Assembly (NCBI GenBank): GCA_025765595.1
Contig: JAIVFH010000586.1
Span: 1-13,574, forward strand
Length of the DNA: 13,574 nt
Reading direction: 5' to 3'
From: Obelidium mucronatum
Lineage: Eukaryota > Chytridiomycota > Chytridiomycetes > Chytridiales > Chytriomycetaceae
Position numbers and translations under genes: made by a program. Positions 7,018 through 13,574 of this stretch are shown one piece after another. The notes below the pieces were generated by a model. That model was not told the DNA's origin. It searched no databases and worked only from the letters and a program-made list of their open reading frames with translations. How positions within the stretch are numbered: the first letter of the stretch is position 1; each line of letters begins with the position of its first letter.

Positions 7018-8314
7018 TCAAACTGAAACTCTCTGTCTCTCTTGGAGAAGTATCTTTTCCTGCTGACGTTCCAACCAATCGCAGTCCGGTTGATAAATAC
7101 AAGAATTACATTTGAAGGAAACTTCTTCTATAGTCTGTTGAAAGAAGGAACATGAATCTCTGCAATGTAAAAAAGAGAAAAAAGAGGGCATACCCCGGCG
7201 CCGTCCAATTCGCTACATTCTATCCGACCTTGCCAAAACGCAACCCCTCTTTCAATTTTATTCTCAACCCATTCGTTATCATACAATTCCTTTTGACAAC
7301 CAATCACGATACTGGGATCCTTTTGCCACCGATACTCAACTTCCATAGTTTCAGAAACGCGGGGAATAAACTTGAACCAATCCAGCGCGATGGGTAGCAA
7401 AGTTGAAAGCTGTTTGGGGAGGCCCATTCAAGATCCAAGCTTTCGGCACTGAGGGACGCGTTTGGCTCACATAGAAGTTCCCGCGCATAGCTTTGAACTT
7501 GCAAAGAAAATGGTTTTGATGGATCTAGATGAGAGAGTGCTTGGAAAAAGAATAGTTCCAAGCTCTCCGACCTCTCGTTTGTGACAGTCCATTGTCTTCG
7601 AGGGATGGTTGCATTGGTGGAATCTTTTCCAGAAAGTTGATTAAGAAGCCGGGTATAAAGAGATACTTGAAACTTGTTTTGGATCCTTTGGGACACATTT
7701 GGCATACTTTTAGCTGAACGTGTTTTGGTGTCAGATAAAACGTAAGCATAGTGAGGTATTGCAGGTTCGTCTTTTGAATTTGGGATCATGCAACGGCGTT
7801 CGATTTGATCAACGATACCATACGTCAGGAAAGGTCCAACCCGACCAATAACCGGTACTTCGCGGGCAATTCCTGCAGAGAAGCCATACGGTAATTGAGA
7901 CAAAAGTCCGAACGAAAAAGTTGACTCTTTCCCTCACCCGTATCCAGAAGCACATTAATGGCAGCAACCATATCGAGAAGCTTTACGGCCCACCAGTCTT
8001 CTTTAGTTGCCGTTTGAACCACTTTGGATTCGGGCATCACTTTCGACTCCAATTCGCGGTGAATTGCATTTCCAGTCTTCATTTCAGTAGAAGCAGGTTG
8101 TACAATAGACGAAGTTGCGTTATAGAAAGCTTTCTGCTCGCACCACTGCAAAAGGAGTTAAATAGGAGTCAGTGCCGGACAACACAGTTCTGCCACTTAC
8201 AAGCAAAGACGTAAAGTCAGACACGCTCAGCCAGCCTTTTCGGTGCTTTGCTTTGATATCTTTCACGTTCTTTTTCAGGATTCGCGGGCTCGGCGGCCTT
8301 AGTGCGGTTGCCAT
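7018..8314 (-). CDS. EXO5: exonuclease V (EXO5/Dem1), 4Fe-4S single-stranded DNA exonuclease
   Basis: Exons 8314-8201, 8145-7938, 7872-7499, 7409-7194 and 7134-7018 give 342 residues (human EXO5 has 373). Visible features are LSVSDFTSLL joined by splicing to WCEQKAFYN (first cluster cysteine), GNAIHRELESKV, TKEDWWAVKLLD, REVPVIGRV, YGIVDQIE (catalytic Asp), VLSDTKTR (catalytic D-x-K), FQVSLYTRLL, VEYRWQ, GVAFWQG, and TIEEVSFKCNSCIYQPDCDW carrying the other three cluster cysteines. EXO5 proteins are PD-(D/E)XK nucleases acting on single-stranded DNA ends in mitochondrial DNA maintenance and/or nuclear repair. Introns are 55, 65, 89 and 59 nt. The third (7498-7410, GTTCAA..AACAG) is the least certain: the sequence is also open and protein-like across most of it, and the alternative is a missing base near 7412 with about 29 more residues. 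Confidence 0.9.
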
Positions 8315-8360
8315 CTCTTCCTCTCTTTTTGGTAAAACTTCTTAGAAAAACCGAAGCCAA
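8315..8360. promoter_or_regulatory. 46-bp divergent promoter between EXO5 and the GT71 gene
   Basis: Only 46 bp separate the two start codons. The tract has a pyrimidine-rich half (TTCCTCTCTTTTTGG) and an A-rich half before the GT71 ATG. No TATA box is evident. Confidence 0.5.
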
Positions 8361-10086
8361 ATGAAGACAGCCCAAAGCAACCGGAAACTCTTCCAGCTAT
8401 TTGGAATTGTTTTTCTTGCGCTTGGCGGCCTTTCGTCCATTATATTTGCCTTCGAAGAGCAACTCTCGGATGAGCAACACTCAGACAGGCCCTCTCAGCG
8501 GCCGCTCATCCAGATTCCTCTCGAGTATTCAGACGAATCTCTTACTGGCGAAGAACGCGAAATGCGCAATAAATGGAGTCTATTTCTGGACCCAAAACCT
8601 GTCAACACAAGCTGTCCAGAACCTATCATCATCGTCTTCGCAGAGACACAAACGCGGAATTCTTTTTGTAGGTGGGATATCCTCGGAATCTATAGCAAAT
8701 ACAGTTTACGCTGTGCAAGTGCTCCGATATTTAACCTGCCAGTTGCCTGTCGAATATGCCCACTTGGATACCGAACCTCTTGACTTTGACGGCCTGAAAC
8801 AGCTTTCTGAAAACAAAATATCAATTCGTTCTTTTTCTGCACCAAAAGACGCGGTGTGGTCGCATAGAAACATTGAGCTTGGATCCGCAAAACCAACAGC
8901 TATACTCACATCACCCTTCCAGCAGCTCATTTTCATGGATCCAGATATTCTACCTCTTCAAAATCCCTCTTCATTATTTCAAACCCTTGAATTCATTCAG
9001 ACAGGCGCTCTGTTTTGGCCAGATTATCGACCAACATCTGCCAAAAACAAAATTTGGGCCATTATGGGATTCAAAACCGCTACATATACGCGAGAATGGG
9101 ATTCCGGATTTATGGTTTTGGACAAACAGAATCCATTTGTCTTGAACGCGTTGAGAATGGCGCAGTTCCTTTGTAATGATGCGAAGTTCTACTTCAACTA
9201 CTTTTGGGGAGATAAGGAAGCGTTTCGATGGGCTTTCGCGATTGTTGGAAGAGATCAAGCTGCGAAACTTCCGGATAAAGCGGTTGGACGGAGCTGGAAG
9301 AACCAACTTTTTGGGCTTTTGAACAAGACGCCACAGAAAGAGGATCTTAATCTCATTGTCGAAAATGACGCCAAAGAATCAATCCCAGCTACTCAAATAT
9401 TAAATGGGGGCGCTGAATTGAATCAATCGGCTGTTTCTCTGGCCGAACTTAAAGTGGACAACAGCTACACAGGACAAGGAGTTTACTTTTACATCAACCC
9501 CAACTCTCCACATCCTGTAGGAATCATCGAAAAGGATTTAAAATACAAACCCACAAACAAATCCCTGAAACCAATTTCTTCCGCACCCAAAGCCACACCA
9601 ACGATCTTTCTCCATCAAAGTCCAAAATATTCAATTGTTCAGCAAAATTCCTATGAAATTCAACCATCCACACTCTTTTGTGGACAGAGTTTTCTTCAAT
9701 TTGACATTTCCGGAACAAAACCGCTATTCATGCACATGACACGACTGAAGCTATTTACTATGTTCAAAGGACTCGAAGACAGTGCCTCTACTTGGCCTTT
9801 CCATGTCGCTCAGACGTACATTCCACCAGATGGGAACCACGAATTAGAGTTCGGTGGAACGGGTTGTATGCATGTGCCCGGATACAATGCGACGAGGTGC
9901 TGCCGTTTGGGGAGGCTGGAATCAATGGAAGTTGTCACTTATGGTGATTTTTTCTTTCCCCATGCATGCATGCTCTTTTATTTGCGTGGTTCGTTCTAAT
10001 CCTTGCTGGTAGAATTTTCCAAAGTGTATCCTTCCATAAGAGATTTGTATAGTCGGTTTTATACGAATAGCACTACTGGTTCCTGA
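8361..10086 (+). CDS. GT71-type alpha-mannosyltransferase (MNN1/MNN2-like), Golgi type II membrane protein
   Basis: The start at 8361 is followed by a basic N-terminus and a signal-anchor helix at residues 10-31 (LFQLFGIVFLALGGLSSI), the usual topology of Golgi glycosyltransferases. Family features are RGILFVGG, VLRYLTCQLPVEYAHLDTE, ILTSPFQQLIFMDPDILPL with a DxD-like DPD, PSSLF, TGALFWPDYRP, the EWDSGFMVLDK segment and YFWGDKEAFRWAF. Members transfer mannose from GDP-mannose to N- or O-glycans of the cell wall; the exact linkage is unknown. The two N-terminal parts lie in different frames. I prefer a 43-nt phase-0 intron at 8601-8643 (GTCAAC..GCAG), giving 537 residues; the alternative is one extra base near 8646 (GAG [A] CAC). 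A last intron at 9944-10012 with a TTCTAAT branch site joins MEVVTY to EFSKVYPSIRDLYSRFY and the TGA at 10084-10086. Confidence 0.85.
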
Positions 10087-10344
10087 GAATATCCGCAAAC
10101 ACCACAACTCTCCAAACGAAACCAAATTTGTATCCAGGCCACTTATTAATGTACATAAGGAATTTTTTATTTCACAGCCCGAGTGTTTTCATGTGTACGA
10201 AAAATAAACAAGAAAGCATGAATGTTTATTGAATATAAGTCTACCTCGATGTATCTATGAAAAATGAGCTCTAAAGAATCGACAGCTAATAAGCAAGAAC
10301 AAAGAAAAAAAGCAACGGGAGGGGCAGGTGTGATTCTGACAAAA
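10087..10344. terminator. 258-bp convergent 3' region with crossing poly(A) signals
   Basis: AATAAA at 10203-10208 on the plus strand serves GT71. AATAAA copies on the minus strand at 10230-10225 and 10171-10166 can serve the RRM gene. Each signal lies nearer the opposing gene than a non-overlapping arrangement would need, so the two 3' UTRs probably overlap. No gene is seen between the stops. Confidence 0.5.
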
Positions 10345-12386
10345 TCATTCTTTGTCTTGCTCCCGAAAAAAGGAGGGGTCAATGACGACACCAGAAAAAT
10401 CAACTGGCACCATCACGACTTGCCAACCTGGTGGAACCTGGTGTTGCGGAGGAAATGGTTGAGCCTGTTGGCCTTGGTACGGGTGTTGCTGTGGGGGGAA
10501 ATAAGGAGACCCTTGAAATGGAGGATTCGGACCTTGTTGTGGAAACTGGTAAGTGTTAAAGGGTGTGTTTGGCGCAGATGGTCCGCCGGAAGAAGCTTGA
10601 GATGGTGTGTTGAATCCAGAAGCACTTGGATTGTAGAGTTGTGGAGGTGTCGTGAAGAAATGCTGGGGATGCTGCGCAGACAGATTCAAAATTGGACCGA
10701 ATGATGGGGCTGTGGGATTCAAAGGCTGTTGTGGTGATTGACGCGTGAATCCAGGAACGTATCGATATCCAGGTGGCAACTGTTGGGGAAGAGGCTGTTC
10801 CACAGGCCAAATTTGACCACGACTTTCACGCGGGTAAGTCTTTCTCATAGAGCCGATTTCGCGGTACTCGACTTTGATGATGTTATCAAGCCACATTGAT
10901 CCATGGAGTTCCTGAATCGCCAATTCAGCATCGTTTTCGTTGGAGTAATGGACAAAAGCAATAGCTGGCTTGTTTTTCCAACCGGGATAAGTGATGATTT
11001 GTACCGCCTCAACTTCCCCATAAAGCTCGAATTTTGCACGTAGAAGGGGTTCGCTGATTCGCTCTGGATTCAACTTGCCAACAAATAAAGAACGATAGTC
11101 AACTTCAGAGCGCTTTCTTTCAGGCTTATCCCTGTGAACAAGCTTTAGCTCAGTTGTAAAGAAGAAGAAGAAATAATGTTACCATTCAACACTCCACTTT
11201 GGCATATGTTGCGATCCCTGAACATAATTAATGCGAATTTCCCAAAAAATTAAAATTAAACCGGTCGACCATACCCTGTAAGCTAAAATGGCATCAGCAC
11301 GGCTGAAGTACTTGACGTAGAGGATTCCTTTCAAGTCACCAGTGTCACGATAACGCAAGATTTTGAAGTCTTCAATATGACCAAAGGAAATAAAATGCTT
11401 TTCGAGCGCTGCCGGCGTCCAGTTTAAGTTGTATCTATATCATGTATGGTAAAGAAAATTTTACTTCTTGAGAAATTTTATCAAAATCAAATTTTTCAGC
11501 GACTCACTGGATGCGAAGAGTGCGGATCACCTTGGCGCTTTCAATTCGAATTTCACGGTCGTCAATCAGATCATGCTGTGCTTCTACGAGAGCCTTTTTG
11601 GCCTCAGCAATGTTCTAAAAAGGAAGAAAGTGCCATGTCAAAACAGTGTCAAATCGTAACAAAAAAAAATTTTGTTACTTTAAATTGCACAAATGCAAAT
11701 GGTCGATTGGATGAGTCACGGTCGATTTTGATTTCAGAGAGTTCGCCCCACTGTGAGAAGTGTCTTTTGATGTTTGAAAATAGAGTGTGATCCGGTTTTG
11801 AGGCATCGAGACTAAAAGCAGAGTCAAAGCTGTAGATTAACCACTCCTTGTATCTTAAAATAGCATGAGTTGTACTCACTTGGCAACAAAGAGGCACGCT
11901 TGTGGCATTTTTGATGGGACAGGACCGGCTTGACCCAAGTCTCTTGGATCAAACTGTAAGCGCTCTTCCTCTTCCTCTTCCTCTTCGGAACCTTCAGAAT
12001 CGGAATCGTCTTTTCCATCGTCGGAATGCGCACCAAGAATCGAAGACCCGATTTCGTCATCGCAGTATTCCTCTTCTTCTTTGGACGTTGAAAGCAGAAG
12101 CTGGATTTGTTCTTGAGGAAACATGGAGCGATAAACCAGGGGACTTTCAGAGCGGGACCGCCGGGGCCGTGGTTTCCATAGCGTTTTGACTGGTGAAGTT
12201 GGGGCAGATGAGGAAATGTTGTCGTTATCCTAAGCGAAGAAGAGGGTTGAGCTGAATTGGTTAGATATTAGACATTTACCATAGAAGCGTGTTTTGGTGA
12301 GGTTTTTATGACAGGACACCAACCTTCAGATTTACGTTAAATACCCCCGAATCCGTCAAATCAGATGAAAATGGGCGACATGACAT
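10345..12386 (-). CDS. RNA-binding protein with three RRM domains and a Pro/Gln-rich C-terminus
   Basis: Exons 12386-12324, 12229-11880, 11811-11679, 11614-11508, 11434-11275, 11217-11183 and 11131-10345 give 544 residues with every phase consistent. Introns are 94, 68, 64, 73, 57 and 51 nt. After a Ser/Arg/Pro-rich start and an acidic stretch (SDSEGSEEEEEEEE), RRM1 begins at about residue 131 with ACLFVANL (N created by splicing) and carries RPFAFVQF. A second RRM-like unit is at about 217-271 (FGHIEDFKILR, LKGILYVKYF). RRM3 from about residue 297 has SLFVGKL and AIAFVHY. The remaining 170 residues are rich in Pro, Gln, Asn and Ser. The tandem arrangement resembles fungal multi-RRM proteins of unclear function, so an mRNA-binding role is inferred from the fold only. 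Alternative start: the ATG at 12282-12280 followed directly by an intron 12279-12230, giving 523 residues. Upstream, 12387-12673 holds no convincing gene. Confidence 0.85.
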
Positions 12387-12669
12387 TTCATTAGACAGTT
12401 GGACGCTGACAGGAATTTGATTGCATTCGTACCGTACAGTTCAGCCGCGAATTGAGGTCAACAATGAGGTGCGATTCATAGGTCCATCTGTTACTATATG
12501 ATATTTGGAAGTCCAACGATAAACTTATGCTGACTAAAATGAAGGAACAGAACCATACCATGCATTTATGTAAAAAAAAGAATAGAGAGGAGGAGCATAC
12601 AGCGACTAGCCACCACAGCCTCAAGCAGAAAGCTTCGAAGACTGACGACTCAGGCACTGATCGACAGGA

Positions 12670-12675
12670 TTTATT
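12670..12675 (-). terminator. AATAAA overlapping the stop codon of the right-end gene
   Basis: The stop TAA and an AATAAA signal overlap by two bases (GAATAATAAA). If used, the 3' UTR would be only about 10-30 nt long. Confidence 0.4.
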
Positions 12676-13574
12676 ATTCCAAAACCATATTACATCCAAT
12701 CACCAGTTCTTCAATGGGTTCAAATTCTAAATTATCTGTGCCAAAGAGTTCCGAAGCTTGTATTGCACCAACGCAATGGCCCGATCCAAACATAAAGGTA
12801 GAGCAGACAGGTTGCGTATTAATGACCAACTGTAACAAACTTCACGTTAGAAAAGGATAAAAAAAAGTTCACTAAAACCTTGTTGCCTTTGAATAAAAAC
12901 AGCTGGAATTGAACTGAAATCCGCAGTCTTTCGTCACAAGCGAAATCTGCTTTCTTTGCGGCGAATGTCGCTCCTTGATCGGGAGAGAGGCGGCAGAGGG
13001 CAGGCATAACCTTAAGATTTGTTTTCTTAATCCGTAGCGACCAAAACGAGCCACCTAAAGAGTTGCTTAAGAAGGGCAATCTCCTCCTAGCAAAATGGAA
13101 CTGACCATAAAAAAAATGAGAAACTGCAGCATTGTTTCCGAAGGCAGGCTGTTTGAAGTGACCTGCCGGAATCACTTTGGTAACCCGGAATGGCTCGAAA
13201 TCGGATTTGTTCCACACAGGAGTGGACATGATGGAATTTTCAAATGAATATGGTGCAACCCGTACATGCAATCCCAACTTGGTGCTTTCTTCTGCAACAG
13301 CAGAGGAAATCGCCGTACTCAAACCGTCCCACGTCCGCACTTGGCTCTCAGCAATAATTCCTCAGCAACCAAATCCCGGTTTATGGATATCTGACAAGTG
13401 TTTGACATGGCTATCTGACTAAAAAATCACGCACTTGGAAAGTAAATATTGGCCAATGTTGCTGATTTGATTCGCTGGGAACTGCCTTGGAATCATCGTT
13501 TGTCGGCAATTGTTGTAGGGAATCATTTCCTTCCCTAAACGCTTCTTCACGGCGTACGACAAACTGCTTGAATC
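12674..13574 (-). CDS. unidentified protein, 3' part (partial at the right edge)
   Basis: Exons 13574-13435 (entering at codon position 2), 13390-13333, 13291-12879 and 12829-12674 give 254 visible residues ending MVLE. Introns are 44, 41 and 49 nt; phases agree throughout, and the last two acceptors are good (TGCTGTTGCAG and TTTGTTACAG, the latter with CTAAC upstream). The protein reads QFVVRREEAFREGN, a polar linker, WPIFTFQ joined to ISINRDLVAEELLLRAK, LGLHVRVAPYSFEN, RVTKVIPAGHF, LGGSFWSLRIKKTNLKVMP, RISVQFQLFLFKGNK and GAIQASELFGTDNLEFEPIEEL. Alternating hydrophobic stretches suggest a strand-rich fold. No signal peptide or membrane helix is seen in the visible part. I do not recognise the family. 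Reading through the 41-nt intron produces a spurious ORF starting MRTWDGLSTA. Confidence 0.7.

Noticed and set aside
8690..9306. Several minus-strand ORFs inside the GT71 gene
   Set aside because: They are shadows of the mannosyltransferase reading frame, which carries the family motifs.
12391..12699. 102-residue minus-strand ORF with Phe/Leu/Ser-rich sequence between the last two genes
   Set aside because: It overlaps the 3' end of the right-end gene, has low-complexity T-rich composition and shows no family signature.
13362..13364. In-frame TGA between PGFGC and GIIAES in the right-end gene, considered as selenocysteine
   Set aside because: A different frame, entered from the acceptor at 13391, gives ISINRDLVAEELLLRAK in phase with the upstream exon, and the 41-nt intron then explains the downstream frame; the TGA is not in the coding frame.
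1..13574. UGA reassignment (UGA read as Trp)
   Set aside because: UGA ends the START, PP4C, EXO5, GT71 and decarboxylase frames exactly at the expected C-termini, and Trp is coded by UGG at conserved sites.
1..13574. CRISPR arrays, insertion sequences, rRNA, complete tRNAs or viral genes
   Set aside because: None was found; there are no regularly spaced repeats, no transposase or reverse-transcriptase motifs and no RNA gene structure by eye.

Overview
The window is nuclear DNA from a compact, intron-rich eukaryote, most likely a fungus and perhaps an early-diverging one. Evidence: many spliceosomal introns of about 41-94 nt (one of 231 nt) with GT..AG ends, AATAAA signals downstream of several stops, TAA/TAG/TGA all used as stops, a GT71-type mannosyltransferase (a largely fungal family), MOZART1, and a seven-exon PP4 phosphatase gene. 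No bacterial operons, CRISPR arrays, rRNA, tRNA or transposons were seen. The lineage is an inference and cannot be fixed from this window alone.

Layout from left to right. Positions 1-230 (-): possible 5' end of an unidentified gene. 428-1111 (+): PRELI/MSF1 (Ups-type) phospholipid-transfer protein with a GC-rich, repeat-bearing exon. 1503-3057 (+): three-exon START-domain protein. 3249-4979 (-): group II PLP-dependent decarboxylase (aromatic-L-amino-acid decarboxylase type), five exons, whose frame is broken at two or three places by single extra bases. 5178-5363 (-): MOZART1 (MZT1). 5412-6911 (+): PP4 catalytic subunit, seven exons, with one extra base in the invariant core. 7018-8314 (-): exonuclease V (EXO5), five exons. 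8361-10086 (+): GT71-type Golgi mannosyltransferase. 10345-12386 (-): three-RRM RNA-binding protein with a Pro/Gln-rich tail. 12674-13574 (-): 3' part of an unidentified conserved-looking protein that runs off the right edge.

The genes form no pathway. They are housekeeping functions: lipid transfer, amine metabolism, microtubule nucleation, phosphatase signalling, DNA repair, glycosylation and RNA binding. Packing is tight. MZT1/PP4C start codons are separated by 48 bp and EXO5/GT71 start codons by 46 bp, so each pair probably shares a two-way promoter. Convergent pairs (START/decarboxylase, PP4C/EXO5, GT71/RRM) lie 106-258 bp apart stop to stop.

The most noteworthy signal is that the PP4C and decarboxylase genes can only be read as full-length, family-like proteins if single bases are skipped. 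Every such break is an EXTRA base (+1), most often an A before CAC or CAA. Residual insertion errors in the assembly are the simplest cause, decay is possible for the decarboxylase, and +1 programmed frameshifting is the interesting alternative. All exon limits below were derived by hand from reading phase, splice dinucleotides and family similarity.
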